DNA of 64,000 bases, taken from the NCBI RefSeq assembly GCF_004135405.1, contig NZ_CP035491.1:3596001-3660000 (forward strand), read 5' to 3'. This stretch comes from Agromyces protaetiae. Lineage in GTDB: Bacteria; Actinomycetota; Actinomycetes; Actinomycetales; Microbacteriaceae. Positions 39,898-47,872 of this stretch are shown here, one piece after another (within the stretch, counting starts at the first letter, position 1; every line of letters starts with the position of its first letter). Below the pieces are notes generated by a model, which saw only the letters and a list, made by a program, of their open reading frames with translations, did not search any database and was not told the origin of the DNA. Position numbers and translations under genes: made by a program.

Positions 39898-39982
39898 GGA
39901 GGATTCGCCTAGTGGCCTATGGCGCACGCTTGGAAAGCGTGTTGGGTGAAAGCCCTCGGGGGTTCGAATCCCCCATCCTCCG
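39898..39982 (+). tRNA. tRNA-Ser (anticodon GGA)
   Basis: An 85-base tRNA with acceptor stem GGAGGAT/ATCCTCC, a D-loop region, anticodon arm CACGCTTGGAAAGCGTG with anticodon GGA, a long variable arm as in serine tRNAs, T-arm GGGGGTTCGAATCCCCC and discriminator G. CCA is not encoded. It begins immediately at the end of the SRP RNA and must be co-transcribed with it. An IS element begins four bases after its 3' end. Confidence 0.97.
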
Positions 39983-39986
39983 CCGA
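39971..39986. repeat. 16-bp direct repeat, left copy (IS target duplication within the tRNA 3' end)
   Basis: CCCCATCCTCCGCCGA covers the 3' half of the T-arm and the acceptor end of tRNA-Ser plus four bases. It is repeated exactly at 41288-41303 on the other side of the IS element. Because the left copy retains the whole tRNA 3' end, the tRNA is intact. Confidence 0.9.
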
Positions 39987-41287
39987 TGTGATGAGTCGCG
40001 ACATAGGTCTCACCTGAGTCGCGACATAGGTCACGTTTTGAGAGCCCCGGGCCATCGGCCTGGGGCTCTCATCGTGTTGCGCCAGTAGGCCTTGTTGGGG
40101 TCGATGGTGTTGGTCGCGATGATTTCGCCGGTGCGGAGTGCGATGACGGTGACGGTGTGTTCGTCGGCGATGAGGATGACGGGTGTGCCGCGGTGGTTCG
40201 CGCCGATTCCGAGGTGGTGCATGCGGGCGGCACGGCGGAAGCTGATCTTGCCGTTGCTGCCGACGTGGTCGTGGCGGACGCGGTAGTGGATGGTGTCGGG
40301 GCGGCTGCTGGCGGGCGCGGCTTTCGGTGAGGCTGCGTAGGCGATCGCGGGAGTCGTTTCTCGAGCGCGGTGCGGGCGGTGCTGGTTGTAGTGCTCCCGG
40401 AATTGATTGAGCTGATGTTGCAGCTCGGGGATCGTGGTCGCGCGGGGTCGGGCGGTCAGCCAGCGTTTGAGGGTCTGGTGGAAGCGTTCGATCTTCCCCT
40501 GAGTCTGCGGGCGGTTCGGGGCGCCGTTCTTCTGCACGATGTTCAGTACGGCCAGGACGTATTCGAACGCGTTGCGTCCTCCGCCATGTCGGGCGGTGTA
40601 GACGCGGCCGTTGTCGGTCAGCGTGGACGCCGGCGGGCCGTAGTCGTCGACGCAGGCGAGAAACGTGTCCACGACGTCCTGGCCGGTGACCGGGTGGTGG
40701 ACGGTGCAGGACAGCAGCAGGCGGGAGTGGTCATCGAGCCAGTTCAGGATCTCGACATCGGTGCCGTCGGCAAGGCGCCAGTGGGTGAAGTCGGATTGCC
40801 AGGTCTCGTTGGGCTGGGATGCTTCGAACCGCACGTAGGAGGATCTCGGACGCTTCCTCGGCTCGGGAATGATCAGGCCGGCGGCGTGCAGGACCCGTCG
40901 GATCGTGGACGTCGACGGCGGTCGCAGCCCTTCCGTGCGCAGATACCAGGCGATCGTGACCGGCCCGGCATCGCTTCCGGCGTCGGTCAGAGCGCGGCGC
41001 AGTTCGACGATGCGGTCCCGCACCCGGTCTGTCGTCTTCTGCGGTGAGGTTCGAGGGGCTCGGGAACGAGACTCCAGGCCATCCAGTCCCTCCTCCCGGT
41101 AACGGGCGAGGAGCCGGTGCAGATGCCGCCGAGAGAGTCCGTACTGCTCCGCCGCCTCGGTGACGGTGAGTTGCTTCGCGACGATCTTCAACACGATCAC
41201 CCGGTGCTTCGACATGCCGCCGACTGTGACCTATGACGCGACTCATGAGCGACACATCACCTGTGACCTATGTCGCGAACTCAGACA
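39987..41287 (-). mobile_element. IS481-family insertion sequence
   Basis: A 1,301-bp element with the TGT...ACA termini typical of IS481, a single transposase gene and a 16-bp direct repeat outside. Each end carries two copies of a word close to GAGTCGCGACATAGGTCACA: at the left near 39992 and 40017, at the right (complement) near 41220 and 41260. Doubled terminal boxes are a likely transposase-binding arrangement. It has inserted between tRNA-Ser and its terminator hairpin, now at 41313-41348. Confidence 0.93.
40031..41215 (-). CDS. IS481-family transposase
   Basis: A 394-residue DDE transposase. The N-terminal HTH domains (LTVTEAAEQYGLSRRHLHRLLARY, residues 17-40, then a second HTH at 60-115) bind the ends. 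The RNase H-like core carries D142 in WQSDFTHW, D201 in LTDNG and E243 in GKIERFHQTLKR, with the spacing expected for IS481. The C-terminal tail HYNQHRPHRARETTPAIAY is typical. It is full length and without frameshift, so probably active. A ribosome-binding site is not obvious; the start lies inside the right-end region. Confidence 0.94.
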   Translation of the reverse strand: MSKHRVIVLKIVAKQLTVTEAAEQYGLSRRHLHRLLARYREEGLDGLESRSRAPRTSPQKTTDRVRDRIVELRRALTDAGSDAGPVTIAWYLRTEGLRPPSTSTIRRVLHAAGLIIPEPRKRPRSSYVRFEASQPNETWQSDFTHWRLADGTDVEILNWLDDHSRLLLSCTVHHPVTGQDVVDTFLACVDDYGPPASTLTDNGRVYTARHGGGRNAFEYVLAVLNIVQKNGAPNRPQTQGKIERFHQTLKRWLTARPRATTIPELQHQLNQFREHYNQHRPHRARETTPAIAYAASPKAAPASSRPDTIHYRVRHDHVGSNGKISFRRAARMHHLGIGANHRGTPVILIADEHTVTVIALRTGEIIATNTIDPNKAYWRNTMRAPGRWPGALKT

Positions 41288-41303
41288 CCCCATCCTCCGC
41301 CGA
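41288..41303. repeat. 16-bp direct repeat, right copy
   Basis: CCCCATCCTCCGCCGA, identical to 39971-39986. It marks the second copy of the IS target duplication, a relic of the tRNA-Ser 3' end. Confidence 0.9.
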
Positions 41304-41312
41304 TTTCACCAC

Positions 41313-41348
41313 CCGAACGCCCCTCGGCATGAAGCCCGGGGCGTTCGG
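41313..41348. terminator. Terminator hairpin, originally that of tRNA-Ser
   Basis: CCGAACGCCCC and GGGGCGTTCGG form an 11-bp perfect stem around a 14-base loop. Without the IS it would lie about 10 bases after the target duplication, right behind the tRNA. It can also terminate the lipoprotein gene that converges from the right (stop at 41361). Confidence 0.7.
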
Positions 41349-41360
41349 CGTTCCGAGCGA

Positions 41361-42383
41361 CTATCCCGGCGGGATCCGATAGAGCTTCAGCACGTCGTGG
41401 GCGGTGATCCAGACGGCGCCGTCGGCGGTGACCGCGACGCTGCCGCTGCCTTCCGCGGGAAGCAGTCGCTGCACGACGGCGTTCGTTGCAGGGTCGATCT
41501 CGACCGCGAGGCGGCTGGTCGCCTGCAGCCACACCGCATCGGCCGTGGCGACGATGTCCCCGCCGATGATGCCGAGCGGATTCGCGTCGATCGTCGCCGA
41601 CACCTCATTCGTCTCGGGGTCCACTTTCGACACCCGGCCGCGCTGATCCATCACCCAGACCGCGTCGGGACCGACCGACAGGAACGTCGAACTGGGCGGG
41701 AGCTCGATCTCGGCGACGAGCTCACCGGTGCCGGGGTCGAAGCGCGCCAGCACACCGGTCGGCCTCGTCACCCACAGCGACCCGAACCCGCCGCGCACGG
41801 CCGCGATCGCGTCGGAGCCGGCGTCGAAGGTGTGGACCACGGCTCCCGACTCCGGGTCGAGACCGACGAGCGACCAGGCGCCGTCCGCGGCCGGCGGGAT
41901 GCCCGCCCAGACGGCGTCCTCCGTGACGGCGATCGACGACTCCTGCGGTACACCGGGCGACGGCACAGCGAAGCGGACCGCGGTCCCGTCTGCGGGCGCG
42001 ATCCGCACGAGCGCCGTCGCCTGGAGGTCGTCGGCCGCCTCAGCCGCCCAGATGTACCCGTGGCCGAACTCGAGCGCAGACCACACGGTCCCCGTTTCGA
42101 CCTGGAACACCGGCGACATGGTGTCGTCGTACGCGACGATGCCCGGAGCGACGCCCGAGACCCACACCAGGTCGCCCGAAGACATCAGGAAGTCGCCGAA
42201 GGGCTCCACCTCGATCGACTCGGCACCGAGCTCGCCGATGTCGACGTCCGGAGGCTCCTCGGGCTCGGAGGCGGTTGGCGATGGCGACGGCCCGCTCGCG
42301 CCATCGGCGCAACCGGCCGCGGTGAGCAGGAGAGCGATCGCCCCGAGAACAGAGCACGAGCGGCGCACGCTGACGGCGTTCAT
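41361..42383 (-). CDS. Lipoprotein with YncE-like beta-propeller repeats
   Basis: A 340-residue predicted lipoprotein. The signal peptide ends in the lipobox LTAAGC, followed by a Ser/Pro-rich acidic linker. The body consists of recurring blade motifs such as GDLVWVSG, GYIWAAEA, DAVWAGIP, GSLWVTRP, DAVWVMDQ, DAVWLQAT and GAVWITAH at about 40-residue intervals, seven in all, consistent with a seven-bladed propeller. Such surface proteins bind ligands or partner proteins; no enzyme residues are evident. ATG at 42383. It is monocistronic as far as I can see. Confidence 0.78.
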   Translation of the reverse strand: MNAVSVRRSCSVLGAIALLLTAAGCADGASGPSPSPTASEPEEPPDVDIGELGAESIEVEPFGDFLMSSGDLVWVSGVAPGIVAYDDTMSPVFQVETGTVWSALEFGHGYIWAAEAADDLQATALVRIAPADGTAVRFAVPSPGVPQESSIAVTEDAVWAGIPPAADGAWSLVGLDPESGAVVHTFDAGSDAIAAVRGGFGSLWVTRPTGVLARFDPGTGELVAEIELPPSSTFLSVGPDAVWVMDQRGRVSKVDPETNEVSATIDANPLGIIGGDIVATADAVWLQATSRLAVEIDPATNAVVQRLLPAEGSGSVAVTADGAVWITAHDVLKLYRIPPG

Positions 42384-42561
42384 GGCGACCCCCAAGTCCA
42401 GGTGTCGGCACGCACCCGAAGGCACGGTCGACCAGCCCTCACGGCGGCAAGATACTCCTGCACAAGGGGATCCGCATTCTGTGCCGACCCCGCGACATCC
42501 GCCGAAACAACGCGCCCCCGCCCCCTCGAAACTCCCGTGTCCTCATTAATGCCGAATAGCG

Positions 42562-42582
42562 CGGGATCCTCGTGATTCCGCA
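42562..42582. promoter_or_regulatory. Small hairpin just before the 42585 start
   Basis: GCGGGATC and GATTCCGC (one G-U pair) form an 8-bp stem ending two bases before the first ATG of the following gene. In a less GC-rich leader than usual (CTCATTAATGCCGAATAG upstream) it might affect translation. Weak evidence. Confidence 0.25.
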
Positions 42583-42584
42583 TC

Positions 42585-43202
42585 ATGTACTCGATGTCAG
42601 CGATACCGATGAATCTGAGGAGTGGGGACGCAGGGGGCTCCGTCACGGTATCGACGGCAGTAGGGGGCGACGGCCTCAGGGTTCTGACCCTGAGGCCGCG
42701 TCGCTCGCTTGCTCGCAGCATCGGGTTGCAGATCGCGATCGTCGCGCTTCCGCTCGTCGGGATCGCCGCGTGGAGTCTGCAGCAGCCCGATCCCGGGCTT
42801 CGCTCGGCGCTCGCCGCGAGCGCGATCGTCGTGTTCGCCGTGACGGCGTTCGCGCTCGTGCGGTACCGGCGCACCGAGGTCTCGATCAGTCGGTACGGCG
42901 TCGTCGAGCGCGGGTTCTTCGGCCGCATCAACTCGGTCGCCGCGCGTGACGTCGCGTCGGTCGTGCGGCTCGACCTCTACCGCGGGGCGAGCGACGAGAC
43001 ATCCGCCCAGCTCTTCGTCGTCGGCCGCGACGGCCGCTGCCTGCTGCGCATGCGCGGGGCGTTCTGGGAGTGCGAGGCGATGGACGAGGTCGCGGCGACG
43101 CTCGAGGTCGACGAGGTCGTGCGCACGAACCCGATGACGGTCGGCGAACTGCGGCGCAGCGACCCGGGCTTCCTGTACTGGTTCGAGCGATTCAGCGGCT
43201 GA
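42585..43202 (+). CDS. Small membrane protein with PH-like domain
   Basis: A protein of up to 205 residues with two closely spaced membrane helices (about residues 45-65 and 73-93) followed by a cytoplasmic domain (RRTEVSISRYGVVERGFFGRIN...) that resembles the bacterial PH/YdbT-like folds found after helix pairs. The start is uncertain: ATG codons at 42585, 42594 and 42609 are all possible and none has a clear ribosome-binding site. Its function is unknown. It converges on the acetyltransferase gene. Confidence 0.65.
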   Translation: MYSMSAIPMNLRSGDAGGSVTVSTAVGGDGLRVLTLRPRRSLARSIGLQIAIVALPLVGIAAWSLQQPDPGLRSALAASAIVVFAVTAFALVRYRRTEVSISRYGVVERGFFGRINSVAARDVASVVRLDLYRGASDETSAQLFVVGRDGRCLLRMRGAFWECEAMDEVAATLEVDEVVRTNPMTVGELRRSDPGFLYWFERFSG

Positions 43203-43221
43203 GCCGCGAGCGAGCCGAGCG

Positions 43222-43881
43222 TCAGTCGCTCGTCGCGATCCCGTAGAGCGGCGCCGTGGGCGTGCTCGACGGCAGCTCGTGGAATCCGAGCCGCTCGTAG
43301 AACGCCCGCGCGCCCGTGTTGCGCGGGTCCACGCCGAGGTGCAGGGCGGGCACGCCGCGTGCGGCGAGCGCGGCGCGCATGGTGTCGATGAGCTTCCGCC
43401 CGAACCCGAGGCCCTGCAGTTCGGGCAGCAGGTCGATGTGCAGATGCGCGGGATAGTCGGCGAGCTCGGCGATGCGCATGCGCTCGGGGTCGAGGCCGAA
43501 GTCGAAGATCCCCTGACCGAACGGGCGTGCGACGGCGTCGGCGAGCGGATGCCTCGCGGCGAAGCCTGGGGTCCACTCGCGCGTCCACCAGTCGATGAAG
43601 TCGGCCGTGTCGGCGACGCCGATGCAGTACCCGAGCACACGGTCGGGGCGCCCGTCGGCTGTCGTCTCGGCGACGACGAAGGCCAGGTCGGGCGCGTATT
43701 CGACGTACGGCAGCGCGAACACGTCGGGCATGAGCAGGTCGTCGAAGTACTTCCCGGTCGCGTCGCCGCCCGACGCGGCGGTCTTGAGGCACACCTCGGC
43801 GACCTGGTCGCGGTCGGCGGGGCGGTACAGGCGGATGATCGGTGCGAAGGCGACGGATGCCTCGGGCTCGGCCCCGCTCAC
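43222..43881 (-). CDS. GNAT acetyltransferase (OGA C-terminal-like)
   Basis: A 219-residue protein with the GNAT fold. The N-terminal IIRLYRPADRDQVAEVCLKTAASGGDATGKYFDD and the DLAFVVAE..VLGYCIGVADT segment resemble the acetyltransferase-like domain found at the C-terminus of O-GlcNAc hydrolases. The acetyl-CoA loop is LQGLGFGRKL, followed by NTGARAFYERLGF. The GTG at 43881 overlaps the stop of the HerA-like ATPase gene (GTGA). The acceptor is unknown. Confidence 0.83.
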   Translation of the reverse strand: MSGAEPEASVAFAPIIRLYRPADRDQVAEVCLKTAASGGDATGKYFDDLLMPDVFALPYVEYAPDLAFVVAETTADGRPDRVLGYCIGVADTADFIDWWTREWTPGFAARHPLADAVARPFGQGIFDFGLDPERMRIAELADYPAHLHIDLLPELQGLGFGRKLIDTMRAALAARGVPALHLGVDPRNTGARAFYERLGFHELPSSTPTAPLYGIATSD

Positions 43882-45794
43882 CGGCGGCGCCTCGTGCCGA
43901 AGATGCCCTCGACGACGCTCGTCAGCACGTCGCGCGTCGCCTTCGAGCCGAGCACCTGTTCGAGCACCGACTGCGACCCGCGCGTCGAACGCGCGCGCGA
44001 CGAACCAGACGAACGCGACGACCCTGACGAACCCGTGCGCTTCATGAGTCGGTCGTACTCGGCTTGGGCCGCCTTCTCCTCTTTGCGCCGCTGCTTCTCG
44101 ATCTCGGCGACCTGCCGCTCGTACTCGGCGTCGGCCTTGGCCCGCTCCGAGGCTTCGTCGGCGGCGCGGGCGGCCTCGGCGGCGGCGTTCATCTTCGAGG
44201 TGAGGAGCTCGGCGGCCGACTCGCGGTCGACGGCGACCCCATATCGGGCCTGCAGCGGCGAGGCCGCGACGGCGGCGTCGATCGAGGCATCCGGAGTCGG
44301 CGACATGAGCGCCTGGGGCGCACGTAACCTCGTCCGCGCGACGGGGCTGGGAGCGCCCTTCTCGTTCATGACCGTGACGACCGCCTCGCCCGTGCCGAGC
44401 GTCGTGAGGACCTCTTCGAGGTCGTACGCCGACGTCGGGTAGGTCGACACCGTCGCGCGGAGCGCCTTCGCGTCGTCGGGCGTGAACGCGCGCAACTGGT
44501 GCTGGATGCGCGAGCCGAGTTGGGCGAGCACGTCGCCCGGCACGTCTTTGGGTGTCTGGGTGACGAAGAAGACGCCGACGCCCTTCGAGCGGATGAGCCT
44601 GACGGTCTGCACGATCTGCTGGAGGAAGTCTTTCGAGGCGCCCGTGAACAGCAGGTGCGCCTCGTCGAAGAAGAAGACGAGCTTGGGCTTGTCGAGGTCG
44701 CCGACTTCGGGGAGGTCGTTGAACAGGTCGGCGAGGAGCCACATGAGGAACGTCGAGTAGAGCGCGGGCCGGTCGGCGACGCCCGGCACTTCGAGGAGGC
44801 TCACGATGCCGCGACCGTCGGACGCCTGGCGGATGAACTCGGCGGTGTCGATCTCGGGCTCGCCGAAGAACACGTCGGCGCCCGCTTCGGCGAACACGAC
44901 GAGTTCGCGGAGGATCACGCCGACGGTCGCCTTGCTGAGCCCGCCGACGCCCTCGAGCTCGGCCTTGCCGTCGTCGCTCGTGAGGTACTGCAGCACGGCG
45001 CGCAGGTCTTCGAGGTCGAGGAGGGCGAGCCCCGCGTTCTCGGCGTAGGAGAAGACGAGCTGCAGGCTCGATTCCTGCGTGTCGTTGAGGCCGAGCACCT
45101 TCGACAGCAGGAGCGGCCCGAAGCCCGCGACGGTCGCGCGAATCGGCACGCCGCGGCCGATGCCGCCGAGCGAGAAGAACTCGGTCGGGAAGGCTTCGGC
45201 CGACCACGACTGCCCGATGCCCTCGGTGCGTTCGAGGAGCTTCGCGCTCGCCTCGCCCGGCGTCGCGATGCCCGACAGGTCGCCCTTGACGTCGGCCGCG
45301 AACACGGCGACGCCCGCCGCCGACAACTGCTCGGCCAGCACCTGGAGCGTGCGCGTCTTGCCCGTGCCCGTCGCGCCCGCGACGAGCCCGTGGCGGTTCG
45401 TCATCGCGATCGGGATGCGTACCTGCACGTCGGGCCGCGGGTCGCCGTTGACGAGGGCGCCGAGTTCGAGGGCGAGCCCGTCGAACGCGTACCCGGCTCG
45501 GATGGTTTCGACGTCGGCTTCGGCGAGCGGGCCGGTTGCGACGGGCGAAGGGACGGCGGATGCCTCTGGCTGCGCGGATGCCTCGGGCCGAGCACCTGCG
45601 GGCGGCGTCGCCGACGCGGCATCCGCCTCGGCCTGCGCCGTCGCGGCCCGCTCTTGCGCCTCGATCGCGGCCTGCGCGAGGGCTTGCGCCTCCTCGGCCT
45701 TGCGGATCGCCTCCTGCGCCTGCGCCTGGAGCGCCTGGGCTGCGGCGGCTGCCGCCGCGGCCGCGTCTTTCGCTTGCTGGACCGCATCGGACAT
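43878..45794 (-). CDS. HerA-like ATPase (DUF853 family)
   Basis: A 638-residue P-loop ATPase of the HerA/FtsK superfamily group with DUF853. An Ala/Gln/Glu-rich coiled N-terminus (residues 1-60) is followed by Walker A GATGTGKTRT (140-149), Walker B in LVFFFDEAHLLF, and arginine-finger-like HQLRAFTPDDAKALRATVSTYP. The C-terminus has a long coiled-coil stretch rich in Ala and Lys/Glu (about 540-585), then a Ser/Arg-rich tail. These proteins are common single genes of unknown role and are not part of HerA-NurA repair pairs; no nuclease lies next to it. It is coupled to the downstream acetyltransferase gene. Confidence 0.85.
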   Translation of the reverse strand: MSDAVQQAKDAAAAAAAAAQALQAQAQEAIRKAEEAQALAQAAIEAQERAATAQAEADAASATPPAGARPEASAQPEASAVPSPVATGPLAEADVETIRAGYAFDGLALELGALVNGDPRPDVQVRIPIAMTNRHGLVAGATGTGKTRTLQVLAEQLSAAGVAVFAADVKGDLSGIATPGEASAKLLERTEGIGQSWSAEAFPTEFFSLGGIGRGVPIRATVAGFGPLLLSKVLGLNDTQESSLQLVFSYAENAGLALLDLEDLRAVLQYLTSDDGKAELEGVGGLSKATVGVILRELVVFAEAGADVFFGEPEIDTAEFIRQASDGRGIVSLLEVPGVADRPALYSTFLMWLLADLFNDLPEVGDLDKPKLVFFFDEAHLLFTGASKDFLQQIVQTVRLIRSKGVGVFFVTQTPKDVPGDVLAQLGSRIQHQLRAFTPDDAKALRATVSTYPTSAYDLEEVLTTLGTGEAVVTVMNEKGAPSPVARTRLRAPQALMSPTPDASIDAAVAASPLQARYGVAVDRESAAELLTSKMNAAAEAARAADEASERAKADAEYERQVAEIEKQRRKEEKAAQAEYDRLMKRTGSSGSSRSSGSSRARSTRGSQSVLEQVLGSKATRDVLTSVVEGIFGTRRRR

Positions 45795-45803
45795 ACGGGA
45801 AGC

Positions 45804-46985
45804 CTAGCGAGCACCCCCGCCGAGGGGGTGCACGCGGACCTCGGCGGCCTTGACGGCGAGCCACAGCTCCTGGCCGGGCGCGAGCCCGAGCTCCGCGACG
45901 GCGGCGGCCGTCACGTCGGCGGCGACGGGCGGATCGGAGAACCGCAGGCGCACGCCGCTCGGCGCAGGCTCGAGGGCGACGAGCCGGTCGCTCCAGACGT
46001 TCCTGAGGCTCGTGCCCTCGGGCCGGGTCGTCGCGACCACGACCGACGAGGGCCGGAACACCGCGGCCGCGGGCTGTCCGTCGGCGAGCGGCTCCGAGGC
46101 ATCCGGTGCTCCGTCTTCGCCGACGGCGCCCGTGAACCGCACGTCGGCGCCGATGCTGCGCCGTGCGACGACGGCACCGTGGTCGGCGACGCCCGCGACG
46201 AGGTTGACGCCCGCGAGCGCCGCCGTGAAGGGACTCCGGGGCGACGCGAGCACGTCGCGCGTAGGCCCGTCGTCGACGACCCGTCCGGCGTCGAGCACGG
46301 CCGTGCGGTCGGCGAGCACGACGGCGTCGAGCACGTCGTGGCTCACGACGATCGCCGACGTGCCCGTGTCGGAGAGGCGTTCGCGCAGGAGCGCGCGGAT
46401 CGCCGGCACCGACTCGACGTCGAGCGACGCGAACGGCTCGTCGAGGAGGAGGAGCGACGGGCCTGCGGCGAGCGCGCGGGCGATCGCGGCGCGCTGTCGT
46501 TGGCCGCCCGAGAGCTGCGCGGGGCGGCGCGGGCCGAATCCGTCGAGGTCGACGCGTCGAAGCCAGTCGAGCGCGAGCTCGTGCGCGTCACCGCGCGGCA
46601 TGCCCGCCGATCGCGGCCCGAACGCGACGTTCTGCGCGACCGTGAGGTGCGGGAAGAGCCGCGGCTCCTGCCCGAGGAGCCCGATCCCGCGCCGCTCGGG
46701 CCGGGTCTCGATCTCGGCTCGAGACGAATCGGCGGATGCCTCGACGAGCACCCGCCCGTCGAGCTCGAGGCGCCCCTCATCGGGGTGCAGGAGCCCCGCG
46801 AGCACGCCGAGCACGGTCGACTTGCCGGCGCCGTTGGGGCCGAGGAGCGCGAGCGTCTCGCCGGGACGCACGTCGAGGGCGACGTCGAGCGAGAACGCGC
46901 CGCGCGTGATCCGCATGCGGGCGGCGAGCGCCCCGCGCGCGGTCGGCTGCGACACCGGGACATCCGTCGACTGCGAAGCGCTCAT
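45804..46985 (-). CDS. modC: Molybdate ABC transporter ATP-binding protein
   Basis: A 393-residue ATPase: Walker A GPNGAGKST at residues 49-57, signature LSGGQRQR, Walker B LLLLDEPFASLD, and a C-terminal TOBE/molybdate-binding domain with LRLRF-type strands (AELGLAPGQELWLAVKAAEVRVHPL). Its ATG overlaps the modB stop. Fits ModC in length and domain order. Confidence 0.92.
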   Translation of the reverse strand: MSASQSTDVPVSQPTARGALAARMRITRGAFSLDVALDVRPGETLALLGPNGAGKSTVLGVLAGLLHPDEGRLELDGRVLVEASADSSRAEIETRPERRGIGLLGQEPRLFPHLTVAQNVAFGPRSAGMPRGDAHELALDWLRRVDLDGFGPRRPAQLSGGQRQRAAIARALAAGPSLLLLDEPFASLDVESVPAIRALLRERLSDTGTSAIVVSHDVLDAVVLADRTAVLDAGRVVDDGPTRDVLASPRSPFTAALAGVNLVAGVADHGAVVARRSIGADVRFTGAVGEDGAPDASEPLADGQPAAAVFRPSSVVVATTRPEGTSLRNVWSDRLVALEPAPSGVRLRFSDPPVAADVTAAAVAELGLAPGQELWLAVKAAEVRVHPLGGGAR

Positions 46986-47806
46986 CGCACGCTCCCCGGC
47001 CGCCACCCGCGCACCAGCAGGAGGATCGCGACCGCGACGACGAGCAGCACGATCGAGAGCGCGACGGCCGTGCCCTGCGTGACGCCCGCGCCGTTGAACG
47101 CCGTGTAGATCGCGAGCGGCATCGTGCGCGTCGTGCCCGCGGCGTTGCCTGCGAAGAGGGCCGTCGCGCCGAACTCGCCGATCGCGCGCGCGAAGCACAG
47201 CACGGTTCCGGCGATGAGTCCGGGCGCCGCGAGCGGCACGGTCACGCGGCGGAACGCCGTCCACCGCGACGCGCCGAGCGTCGACGCGACCCGCTCGTAG
47301 TCGGTGCCCGTCGCCCGCAACGTGCCCTCGACCGACAGCACGAGGAACGGCATCGCGACGAACACCTGCGCGATGACGACGGCCGCGGTCGTGAACGGCA
47401 GCCGGAACCCGAACGCCGTGTCGAGCCACCCGCCCACGAGACTCGTGCGGCCGAGGAGGAACAGCAGCGCGATGCCGCCGACCATGGGCGGCAGCACCAA
47501 CGGGATCGTCACGAGCGCCCGCAGGAGCCCCGCGACCCGGGGCGTCGCACGCGCGATGAGGAGCGCGAGCGGCACCCCGAGCACGAGGCACACGAGCGTC
47601 GCGACGACGCCCGTCACGAGCGAGAGCCCGAGCGCCTCGAGGGCGGCCTGCGAGGTCGCATCCGCCCAGAACGTCGACCAGTCGACGCGCCCGACGAGCG
47701 CGAGAAGCGGCAGCACGAGCACCGCGATCGCGATCACCGCCGGCACGAGGACGGCCGGCGGGATCGCACCGAGCGGCGAGGGCTCGGTTCGTCGGGCGCG
47801 GGTCAT
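46982..47806 (-). CDS. modB: Molybdate ABC transporter permease
   Basis: A 274-residue permease with about six helices and the ModB-type docking loop VASTLGASRWTAFRRVTVPLA, followed by AIGEFGATALFAGN. It lies between modA and modC in the standard order. Coupled to modC by ATGA. Confidence 0.94.
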   Translation of the reverse strand: MTRARRTEPSPLGAIPPAVLVPAVIAIAVLVLPLLALVGRVDWSTFWADATSQAALEALGLSLVTGVVATLVCLVLGVPLALLIARATPRVAGLLRALVTIPLVLPPMVGGIALLFLLGRTSLVGGWLDTAFGFRLPFTTAAVVIAQVFVAMPFLVLSVEGTLRATGTDYERVASTLGASRWTAFRRVTVPLAAPGLIAGTVLCFARAIGEFGATALFAGNAAGTTRTMPLAIYTAFNGAGVTQGTAVALSIVLLVVAVAILLLVRGWRPGSVR

Positions 47807-47872
47807 ACGCGGATCATATGGCTGCGGCTCCGCCCCGCGCGGTCGGCGCGGCAGCGCGAAGCTTCGGATGTC

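Noticed and set aside
39971..41303. A genomic island with att sites at tRNA-Ser
   Set aside because: The 16-bp repeats look like att sites, but the 1.3-kb insert has IS481 ends and only a DDE transposase. No integrase or cargo is present.
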